This document shows, piece after piece, positions 1 to 12,100 of a stretch of DNA of 64,000 nucleotides. The translations under genes and the position numbers were made by a program. The first letter of the stretch is position 1, and each line of letters begins with the position of its first letter. The notes beneath the pieces are model-generated. The model saw only the letters and a list, made by a program, of their open reading frames with translations, was not told where the DNA came from and ran no database searches. Origin of the DNA: Colias croceus (Eukaryota > Arthropoda > Insecta > Lepidoptera > Pieridae); assembly GCF_905220415.1 (NCBI RefSeq), contig NC_059539.1:1054001-1118000 (forward strand), in the 5' to 3' direction.

Positions 1-23
1 TACATTTTTCCTTTGCTTTTCAG

Positions 24-160
24 ATAATCAGTACAAACACAAAAGAAGTGCTAAACGACAGTAGTTTTGAGGAAGTTGAGTTAAATACAGTTATAACTGT
101 GTTCTCTTTGGATCATCTGAATATTGACTCAGAAATGGATCTCTTTAATGCTGCCGTGAG
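24..160 (+). CDS. BTB-PHR gene exon: start of BACK domain
   Basis: This exon is preceded by a pyrimidine-rich tract ending CAG at 21-23 and followed by GTTGGT. It reads IISTNTKEVLNDSSFEEVEL and onward to LFNAAVR, leaving in phase 2. It is internal, so upstream exons are missing from the window. Confidence 0.8.
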
Positions 161-3100
161 GTTGGTTTCAATTCACTTTACTATCTGTTTAAAAAAAAAT
201 CAGGCAGTTTATTTTTATGATTTATAATTTTATAGGATTTGAAGATCTATAAATGACAAATTTTTCAAATACAAAATGTTCTATCATGAGCGGGCGTCAA
301 ACCAAAATCACTATTTGCAATTTCAGAAATCAATTTGTAAAAATAGAATATAAAAATCACTATTTGATATTACATACAATCCATACATCCATTGTTTATT
401 ATAATGATGCACTAAATTTGATGATATAATGTTTATTAAAAGGTATTCAAAAGCGATGGAACAGAAGAAAAACTCTGACAGAAGCACAAGTCCATCAAAT
501 GAGGGCCAGGCCCATGAGAGAGTTGAGAGCCCTGGACCTTCCACATCTAAAGAGAGTTCACAGGTATTCAAAAATTTTAATTTTAAAGAAAAAATGGGCT
601 CGGTTTTAAGTCCATAACACAATGCAATTAATGTCATTAAAATATGTATCATTACATTTTACCATCATATCAACATCACACAATTCGTGTTGTGGCTTTC
701 AAACTCAAAATCAACCTTTTATTTATTCAATTAGACTTCTTTTAGAAGCACTTTCGAATCGTCATTACATATTTTTAACATTTACCACCAATAACTTTAT
801 GGCCATGACGCGTTCTAAACACGCATTGTGATTTAAAATGATTGAAGTAAATATTTCTCGAAAGCTACACTTGCTCTTGATTTGCTTTTAAATTTTTCAG
901 GTGGTAAACGTGGAAAGCAGTGCCGAGAACAGCCCAGCCGCAGCGGCGGAGGCTTGCCGCTCTTGTGATGGTGATTCCACCACGCCTGCTCCAGACACTA
1001 AGAAACCAAAGAGTAAGTGTTTGTTACTCGAATATTTTCTAAGAAAGTATTTTTTACTCTAATATTTTTTAAGAAAATAATATTCATGTTTCATATTATG
1101 TTCGTCATTTTCCTATAGAGCAATCAAATAGTCAGGTACTTGATATCATTAGCAAAGTAACATTTTGATATCATAGCAAAGCAACAACTTTTATCAGAAA
1201 ATAATGGTACATTTTATATTTTAACATACCAAATATCCTAACCATCAACATCATCATGAACTGAAGTAAGTTCACCATGATGTTGATGTCTAAATTATTA
1301 TTTACACTACGGTTTTTGATAGACCAATTCCGCATTTGAATTTGTTTTAGAGTTGATCACAGATATTTCATATAATTTGACCATAAAACCTTCCAGCACC
1401 GCCACCAGACAACAAACCGACACTCCGGAGTGCGATAGAAAAGATCAGGTTCCTCACCCTCACGGCCCAGCAGTTCGCGGAGGGACCAGCCCGGTCCTCG
1501 CTGCTGACTGAGTCGGAGGCCTTCACGGTCCTTATGAATATCCTGTCCACTAACTCGGATGTGCCCATGCCTACTGGGTTCTCTACGTGCAGGACGCCGA
1601 GGAAACAGCTGATCGGATGCGGACCTTCTTGTAATGTGAGTGATTTTGTTGTTGTTTTTCTTGTTTGGGAAAATTATTGTAGAAAATTATAATTACACAC
1701 AAGAATTTTAAATTCTTAAAAGTTAATGAAAGTGTAATGGTTTCTTGTGTTTGATTTATCGCAATATTGACACAATTGTCCAATTAATTATTTTTAATAC
1801 TACACTGTTAAAAATACAACTGTAATAAAATCTGTAATCATAATAAATAAAGATTGTTTAAGAATAGAAAAGAATCGTTCACTAGTCGGGATTCGAACCC
1901 GCGACTTTTGCCGGGGCGATTTTTAAGAATATAACAAAATCGTTCACGAGACGGGATTTGAACCCGCGTCTTTTGCCGGGGCGATTTTTAAGAATATAAA
2001 AAAAGTTGTTTACGAGGCGGGATTCGAACCCGCGACTTTTGCCGGGGCGATTTTTTAAGAATAGGAAAAAATCGTTCACGAGGCGGGATTCGAGTCCGCG
2101 TCTTTTGGGTGGCTGCTTGCTGCTAGAAATTGATTTTTTTCTATTCTTAAAAATTTTCATTCATAAAGCGTTTGAATGCTATAAAACTAAATATCAAATA
2201 TTATAAATATCAACTAAATAACTAAATATAAAATTGTCCCGAAATATTTATTTATTATAATATGAAAATGTTAACTAAATATGTGTATAAACCAGCAGAT
2301 GACAACGTTCGTGGTGGACACGCCGAGCCCGGTGGCGGTGGAGCAGGTGTGGGGCGAGGGCAGCCGCGCGCCGCCCGCCAGCCTGCCCTACCCGCGGCCC
2401 ACCAGACATGAGAGTGAGTCGCTTACACTCACATTAAAACATGTATGAAAAATAACTGCGTTAAAAACAACCGACTTCAAACTTGCACTTGCAAAAATGC
2501 CCATAAAATAAAAACAACTGGGCCTATCCGAATAAAATTTTTATGGGACCAATTCGACACCATCCCGCATCGAACAAAAAAAGAATCACGTAAATCGGTT
2601 CAGAAACCTCGGAGTAATCGGTGTACATACATAAAAAAAAACATATCGGCCGAATTGATAACCTCCTCCTTTTTTTGAAGTCGGTTAAAAAAGAGTGTGT
2701 ACTTATGTACGCGCGTCTAGACATGAGAGTGAGTGTACATTTAAAACACGCACAGGTACACGCGTTAGAAATTATACTTCTTTGGCGTATGGAAAAAATA
2801 CTACAATATACAACTTGAACATAGTTATCAATTTTCATACCACCTAGAACTAACTTCATGCTGTTAAATTTAGGTGTCGGTGTCGTAATTCACTCTCATC
2901 TTCTCCATCGCGCCAAAAGAAGTATAACTTCAAAAACTAGACTCACAATTTATACTAATGATGTACTAACTCACACTATCTCGCTCATTCTTACTCATTT
3001 CTTGTCCCACTATCTCGCTCATTCTTACTCATTTCTTGTCCGAAGCAAAGCTCTGCCTACGCGTCTAATAGGCAGAGTTTTCTGATGAGCGTATGCTCAT

Positions 3101-6100
3101 CAATCATCATGTATCAGAAAACTCTAGTAGGCTTTTAATTTAACTACCACGAAATAGATTGTGAATTCGAAATAACTTCACTTCATTCAAATAACACGAA
3201 ATAGTGTTGCAATAATAGTTTAAACATTTTTTTTGGCAAAATACAAAAACTTTTAAAAAATTTCTTGATTTCAACAATCATAAAATGATATTTATCTACG
3301 AATAATGGGGTTTCAATGAGTTACGTTGATTCCACTGCTTTTCTCATATTTTTCGCTTAAAAAGCCTTTCTTGCTTCTAAACAAAAAAAAAAAAATACCG
3401 TTGGGACGCTTCGAGCTCGAGTTTATTGCCAGCAAAAAATTTTTTTCTCTTACATCGATAATTACTTCCACAGACCTATGGCCAGTGCTAGGCATGGTAC
3501 TAGACCACACAGAACGACACGGAGGTGACCTGCACAAGATCTACTGCCGCCGCGCTGTGCTGCAGCAGACGGACTGCCTTAACACTAGTGTGCTCGACTG
3601 CTCTGTGACCTTCATGGTGGATAAGAATATCTGCTTATTGGGAGTGCAGGTGAGTGTTAAAGTTCAATGACCTAACCTAACATGACTGTTACGTAGCCAT
3701 TCCATTTAGAAACTGGTAATGTAGAATTAACGTGACTTATACATAGCTATGTGTAGCTATGTATTCCATTTGTAAAACGTAAAAGTGCAACGACCAATCA
3801 TCTGACTGTTACATAGCCACTCCATTTATAAATTGTTTCAGTTCAAGGACCTGACTGTTATAAAGCCATTCCATTTACAATATTCCAATTTTATGACCTA
3901 TCACTTGACTGTTACATAGCCATTCCATTTACAAATTGTTCAAGTTCAATGACCTATCACCGGACTGGTACATAGCCATTCCATTTAAAAATTGTTCAAG
4001 TTCAATGACCTATCACCGGACTGGTACATAGCCATTCGATTTACAAATTGATCAAGTTCAATGACCCATCACCTGACTGTTTCATAGCCATTCCATATGT
4101 TAATCGCCCAAGTAGACATTAGCTGTCACATAATTTCATGTGTTGCTCATTTTTGTTGTTATGGAGGCAAAAAATACATTTTTTTTTTCATTTTTTATCC
4201 AGTTTGCTTTGCTTTACTATTCTATTATTAATTCTTAAATTTGTCGTATGGTAATGAAATTTTTTGTCTTTTAAAAATTTTTTTTTGACAGCAAATTTTT
4301 ACGACTTCCGCTTTGCATTTTTTGTTATTTACGGTATCTTTTTCTTTTCCGTTTAAACATTTTTGAAGTGAAACTTCTTTAGGCGCGTTGCGAGTAAAGT
4401 TTAAGGTCGCGTCATGGCAATACCGTCACGTCGGTAGGCGGCGATTTTGGTATCTTGAAAACAGAAGTTTCACTTCTGACACGTGTGCTCTTTTGGTACT
4501 TACCACTAGGTGCCAACACAAGCGCCGAGCGAGGAGAACGCAGGCACGGGCGGTACCGCGAGCGGCTACTCGGAGCTGCTGTACGCGCACCTGCTGGACG
4601 CGGACGGCGCGCGGCTCACCTACACGCACTACACCAGCCGCGTGCCCTACCGCCACCTGCTGGACATCCTGTTCAACCGGCCCGTGTACATCCAGCGCAA
4701 CAAGGTAGGTACAGCGAGCGGCTACTCGGAGCTGCTGTACGCGCACCTGCTGGACGCGGACGGCGCGCGGCTCACCTACACGCACTACACCAGCCGCGTG
4801 CCCTACCGCCACCTGCTGGACATCCTGTTCAACCGGCCCGTGTACATGCAGCGCAACAAGGTAGGTACAGCGAGCGGCTACTCGGAGCTGCTGTACGCGC
4901 ACCTGCTGGACGCGGACGGCGCGCGGCTCACCTACACGCACTACACCAGCCGCGTGCCCTACCGCCACCTGCTGGACATCCTGTTCAACCGGCCCGTGTA
5001 CATCCAGCGCAACAAGGTACCGTGCCAACTGTACACAAAGAGGTAGGAAAGACCGTTGAGACAGACAAATTCATAGACAGAAGCTTGAGAAAAAGTGACC
5101 CCAGATAGGTAGTAGTAACCGTTGAGACAAGCAAATTCGTAGACGAAAGCTTCAGAACAATTTAATAGTAAAATTTGTCATATGTGTGCTTGCAATAGCT
5201 AAAAACAAATATGACTTACACAACTGATTCTAAGTTTATAATAGTGAATTACCTCACTAATTTAACTCCATATTAATACAACAAGACATAAGATTTTTTT
5301 TTTTAATATGTATTTCCAAATCTGCGGAGGTATTGTTATCCGAGGCTGCATATTTGATTCGATGTCCCCGAATTTCATTATTTTTTGCTGTTTAGTCGAT
5401 AGCTGGTAGTGGATTTTCTTAACAAACTGCTTTTCTTTTCCAACTAAAATGCGTAGTTTTTGTGAAAATCGAAATTGAAAATGATATTTTTCAAGGTTAT
5501 TTTTGTACTAAAAACGCAACTTTAAATTTTATAAAGAATAGAAAAAATTCGATCACGAGGCGGGACTTGAACCCGCATCCTTCGCGCCATTCCGGGGCGG
5601 ATGCCTAACCAACTCAGCCACTCGTGACCCGCCTGAGCAATCGAATTTATTCTATCCTTTCAGTTTTATGTGTCTTAAGGGACACACCGCGCGCCATCTA
5701 TTGAGATGATTTAACAACCATTTCAACCAATATGAAGCACTTTTCAGTGAATACAATATTGTAACGATGGAACACGACCTTTTCTTGAATTTATATTTTT
5801 TGGTTTTTATGGCATTCAAATGCTTTATAAATATAAATTTTATAAAGAATAGAAAAAATTCGATCACGAGGCGGGACTTGAACCCGCATCCTTCGCGCCA
5901 TTCCGGGGCGGATGCCTAACCAACTCAGCCACTCGTGACCCGCCTGAGCAATCGAATTTATTCTATCCTTTCAGTTTTATGTGTCTTAAGGGACACACCG
6001 CGCGCCATCTATTGAGATGATTTAACAACCATTTCAACCAATATGAAGCACTTTTCAGTGAATACAATATTGTAACGATGGAACACGACCTTTTCTTGAA

Positions 6101-9100
6101 TTTATATTTTTTGGTTTTTATGGCATTCAAATGCTTTATAAATATAAATTTTATAAAGAATAGAAAAAATTCGATCACGAGGCGGGACTTGAACCCGCAT
6201 CCTTCGCGCCATTCCGGGGCGGATGCCTAACCAACTCAGCCACTCGTGACCCGCCTGAGCAATCGAATTTATTCTATCCTTTCAGTTTTATGTGTCTTAA
6301 GGGACACACCGCGCGCCATCTATTGAGATGATTTAACAACCATTTCAACCAATATGAAGCACTTTTCAGTGAATACAATATTGTAACGATGGAACACGAC
6401 CTTTTCTTGAATTTATATTTTTTGGTTTTTATGGCATTCAAATGCTTTATAAATATAAATTTTATAAAGAATAGAAAAAATAAAAAAAAAATAGATGGCG
6501 CGCGGTGTGTCCCTTAAGACACATAAAACTGAAAGGATAGAATAAATTCGATTGCTCAGGCGGGTCACGAGTGGCTGAGTTGGTTAGGCATCCGCCCCGG
6601 AATGGCGCGAAGGATGCGGGTTCAAGTCCCGCCTCGTGATCGAATTTTTTCTATTCTTTATAAAATTTATATTTATAAAGCATTTGAATGCCATAAAAAC
6701 CAAAAAATATAAATTCAAGAAAAGGTCGTGTTCCATCGTTACAATATTGTATTCACTGAAAAGTGCTTCATATTGGTTGAAATGGTTGTTAAATCATCTC
6801 AATAGATGGCGCGCGGTGTGTCCCTTAAGACACATAAAACTGAAAGGATAGAATAAATTCGATTGCTCAGGCGGGCCACGAGTGGCTGAGTTGGTTAGGC
6901 ATCCGCCCCGGAATGGCGCGAAGGATGCGGGTTCAAGTCCCGCCTCGTGATCGAATTTTTTCTATTCTTTATAAAATTTATATTTATAAAGCATTTGAAT
7001 GCCATAAAAACCAAAAAATATAAATTCAACGCAACTTTAAGTAAAATCTTAAGCCATTATAGTATCAAAATGTCTAAATATCCCACTCACACGCATTATT
7101 TTTAAATATATTCATGTACCTATTACTTTATTTACATATTACAATTTTTTTTGTTAAAATATTATTTTAACAATTTATTATAGCCAAAAATCGTTCCAAT
7201 AATTTGTATTTACAACAATACAACAAGCCACAGATAAGTTAATATGACGCAGATCACAGATTAGCAATACAAATATAGTATATTTGTAGAGTATTACATT
7301 TATCATAGAGTATCTAGACACGCGGCAGCGTGTCAAGCCGAGTTCAAGCGAAGAGAACTGGCGAGCAGCAGCCGTGTGTATATTTACACGAACCATTTCG
7401 AGCCACTTTTCACCCCCTTATAACTCGAAAACTATTTAAGTTAAATAAACTAAATTTGGTACATATCAAGAGGACCTCAAGATAAACAAGAAACTTAAAT
7501 TTCATAAATACAGATTAAACAGTTGCGTAGATATTAATATCCAAAAATCGCAATTTTTAAGACTGACTGACTTATAGACATAAGTATACAAAACCTAACC
7601 CACTTCCAGATGACCTAGAAAGTTCAAATTTTGTAATCAACTAGGTAATAGTGAGTGTACAAAGGAAAAAATCAGAAAATACTGAATTTATTTGTATTTA
7701 ATTTTTTTTTCAATGACATAAATTTTGTTTGTATGGAAAAATGGAAAAGTTTAAAAAAATGGAAAATATTATATTCACCTTACTAGTCTTAAAAAATAGA
7801 TCAAAACTAGTCAGTGGCCGAAAAAAATTTTGAAATCCATCAATAAATGACTGAGATATAGATTATTGAAGTTTACATATTTTAGCGCGAAACATCTGTA
7901 GATTCGAAGCGCCTCTGACATCACACTCACTCGCGCTAGTATCGCTATACTCTGTCCATTATATTATTTGCTTTTTGACAGCTCACAACTATGAAATTTT
8001 GTATTTATTATGTAAAAATGTCATACAATAAAATACTGTTCTTTATGGACAGGTACCGCCCACTTAGAGATGTGCTTCACAGAACGATTCAATATTATTG
8101 TGCCACAGATTATAAATAATCGAAATGTGAATATATCCGATAAAAAATTCTTCTACTAAGTTAATGTTATTTAAACATAAAAACAACCAAATTGTAAGAT
8201 AGAAACCAAATAAAATATTAATATAATATAAAGTTTTACTTTTTTTTTAGTTTGAAAAACAAATAAAACAACGAGAGTAGTTTAATCTATTTTATTAGCC
8301 TAAGTCGTCAGAATTACAATCTTCACTGGATTCGTCCGATGAGGAGTCTTCAGTAATATGTAGGATAAGGTCTTGTGTGCATATATTGTCGAATGCAATA
8401 TCACGGTCCCAATCAGATAATATGATACGTTTAGTTCTCTCCACCACTCTTGCCCAGTTCTCGGCCGTCACGTGGGTGCAAGCGTCTTTTAGTAATGCCA
8501 ACATTTTATTCGCTGTGAATGGCGGGCTCGTATTGCTTCTCGCAGCATGCCCTTTTACTTGAGCCCAGATGAGCTCTATAGCGTTGTATTGGCAGTGATA
8601 AGGAGGAATTCTAAGGACGATATGGCCATATTCTGCTGCCATTTCATCTATTACATAGCGTTTAGGTTTTTTTTTTGTTTTTAATATTTGTAATAATTCT
8701 ATTTTTAACATAGAATCGTCCACATTTTCTCCATTATCGCGAAGCCAATTAATAATTTCATGTTTTTTATTAGCTTGTGTTGGCATTTTATCAATTTGGC
8801 GAGAGTGGTAAGGTGCGTTATCAATTAAAATTGTAGATGGTTCTTCCAATGATAGGAGCATGTTTTTGAACCACTCTTCATAGACCTCTGCATTCATTTC
8901 TTCGTGGTAATCGCCTGATTTCTTAGATTTGAATGCCAGCAGTGCATTTCGTACAAAACCTTTTGCCGTACCAGCGTGACATATGATGAGGCGTTCACCT
9001 TTTCCCATTGGTACTGCGGAGGTTGATGCAGCAGTACCGTCAGTCCAGGAACGGGATATTGTGTGGTTAGCGTTGAGCCATGTTTCATCTGTAAAAACAA

Positions 9101-12100
9101 TATTTGTCCAATCTTGTATTCTTTTTGCCTTTCTTAAAAAGTCACATCGTGACAAAGCAACATCAGTTCGTTCCATTAACACTTTTCTTTTATCAGATTT
9201 TTTAAATGAAAAGCCAATTGTTTTTAAAACTTTGGCCAATGAAGATTTTTGACCATGAAATAAACCACTTCTTTGCAAGGAAACAATAAGTTTTCTTAAA
9301 GTTGGAATTTCTTTTTTTAAATAGTAGTCATATACATGACGACGAATGGCATCAGCGTCAAAATCATCAACACCTGTCACCTTACGAGGCCGACGCTTTC
9401 TTTTTGGTGTAGAAGGTTTGTTTCTTTCCAAGCCGCTCCTACCGTAGGCATCATTCGTAATTTTAGTCACAGTTGGTAGACTGATACCCAATGCAACCGA
9501 AACACGGTTTCGCACTTGCGAGAAAGGTATGAGAGGACCGCCATTTTGATTTTCTTTCTCAAAGAAATCACAAAGTTTTAGCACTAACTGTCTGGATTGT
9601 CCTTTCAAAACTTGTCCTTTCGGCATTTTCAAGATCAATGGATCTAAACACTCACAAAAGATGCACCGAGGAATAAAACTACTCAACTCAAGGCGACTAA
9701 CAAATGCGAGAGAACACTCAGCGAACATAAATGCGTGTGACTGGCACGGGCGTTTTGCTGCGAGTGACGGATGACGTCAAAATTGTGGCCGGTGGATGGT
9801 CGGTTGATGTTACCAGTATACATATAGGTAATATAATGTCAAACCGTTTGGAGATTTTAGCAATTAAAATATATGTATTTATATTAATAAATGATATATA
9901 AAATAACATATAAACAAAACAAAAATGCAACATAAAATGTATCTTTATAATATGTACTTATTATTACATTTACGTAATAATTTAATTAATTTAATTTATT
10001 TATTCGATTAATGATTATGTTAAAAATTCATAATCGGAATGATATCACAATCGAGAATCTTTTGAACATCACTAAAGCTATAAACCGTCGAGCTGTCAAA
10101 AAGCAATTCTTATAGTGGACAGAGTATAGGGTGGATTACTTCGATTGCATGATTTCTTTATTCAAAACTGTTATTAAACGTAAATTTTTTATTTTAAAAT
10201 TGTAATAAAAATATTGCTCATACAGTTAAAAATAATATATAATTTTACATATTCACATTTATTTATTCTTTATTTATGAGTGTTTAGTTTAGTTTTAATT
10301 TCAGTGTAATGGAAGAAGGCTTCGTCGAAGGTCGAAATGATTTAATTTGCGTAATATTAATATAAGTGAAACATCTTTAGGCGCGTTTAGAGTAAAATTT
10401 CAAGATCGCGTCATAGCAACACCGTAACGTCATGGAGTAAAGCGACGATTCTTCTACAACGATCTTTGCATCTTGGTAATAGTGTGTGTACAAATTCACG
10501 CTGGATGTTTAGAAAATCATGTAATCTTTTAAACAGAAAACGAGTCTAACTCAGCCCCCGGAATCACAGACACAATAGAAAATCTATTGTGTCGTGGCCC
10601 GATCGGGCCGCTCGGGGCTCAATGGGTTAAAAAAATGCAGATAATGACGGGGCAATGTGCGCTGACATTCATAATATACAAGAAAATATAGAAAATAATA
10701 CTAAACAAACCATACAGAGAAACCGCAAGAAAAAATAATAAAAATCGTATATAAAAAGTATTATATTCATAAAGTAAATCAAATTTGCAGAGTAATTTTC
10801 TGTACAAAAAGTAATGATATCCCACCAAAAACATAAATGTAAAAATTGGAGCCGAGTTCAGTCGTTGACTTAATTTGCCAAAAAAAGAAATGAGATCTAA
10901 ATGTGTGCCAAGTTCTGCAGACAGTCCAGAAATTTATTTACAAGGATGTATTAAGTTCTTAGGTTGACTGAAAACTCAATTGTTTTATTTTCCCTTAGAG
11001 AACAATGTTTATTCCAAAATATAACTTTTTTAATTTGAATAATATAATTATTTTCACAAAGCAAACAACTAATGACCTATTGAACCCCATAATTTGATGA
11101 GGCTAGTTTTACATACTGTTTATATTTTGTGAGGTTCTAAAAACTAGCCTCATCAAATTATGGGGTTCAATAGGTCATTAGTTGTTTGCTTTGTGAAAAT
11201 AATTATAGTATTCAAATTAAAAAAGTTATATTTTGGAATAAACATTGTTCTCTAAGGGAAAATAAAACAATTGAGTTTTCAGTCAACCTAAGAACTTAAT
11301 ACATCCTTGTAAATAAATTTCTGGACTGTCTGCAGAACTTGGCACACATTTAGATCTCATTTCTTTTTTTGGCAAATTAAGTCAACGACTGAACTCGGCT
11401 CCAATTTTTACATTTATGTTTTTGGTGGGATAAATGATACATTTTAATGTTATTTTTATATCTCACTTTGCTTCAGTTTTTAAAAACGATTAACTTTTAC
11501 TTTTTTTAGTATTCAAATAGGTAGCGAGGAGCGAAGCGACGAGCGTGTTAGGTTAACTCTTGAACGGCGTCTTGCGACTTTAGGGCGATTCCGACTCAAA
11601 CAAAAAAAAAACTACTTAGGTTTAAACAACTTGTTTGTATTTTATTTATGTATCGTAAAATTATTTTTATTATCAAATGCTTTCTAAGTTAAAATTATTT
11701 TTGACAAATTCATTTTAAAAATCAATTTCTAATTATGTTTAATATTTACAATCGTGAACGCGTCATATAACATTTATTATCTATGGCATGTCGTCAGTCG
11801 TAAATACGTGGTAAATACAAATTTAAATTTTTGGCTATATACCTTTTCAGGTAGTTAGTTAATATAATTTTAGAAATTGTTATATATATAAATTAATAAT
11901 CCGGCAATCTATTTAAAAATATTGCCTGTGTGCGAGATTATTAGAAGTTTTGATACGACAATGGTATAAAAGTGTCGTTTTTAGTACAAAAATAACCTTA
12001 AAAAAATTATTTTCATTTTCGATTTTCACAAAAACTACGCATTTTAGATGGAAAAGAAAAGCAGTTTGTTATGAAAAGTCACTACCCTCTACCTATTTTA

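Noticed and set aside
4426..5028. Open frame of 200 codons on the - strand opposite the PHR exon
   Set aside because: It is antisense to the triplicated exon and is open only because the three copies share the same composition. It has no domain and no splice logic.
5552..5628. Functional tRNA gene
   Set aside because: Acceptor and T arms pair well, but no anticodon stem of five pairs with U at position 33 can be formed. The unit occurs five times in a repeat array. It is treated as a tRNA-like repeat.
5652..6851. Repeated 71-codon frames beginning MIEFFLFFIKFIFIKHLNAI
   Set aside because: They are translations of the spacer of the tRNA-like 311-bp units, identical in each copy, and include the antisense of the tRNA-like part.
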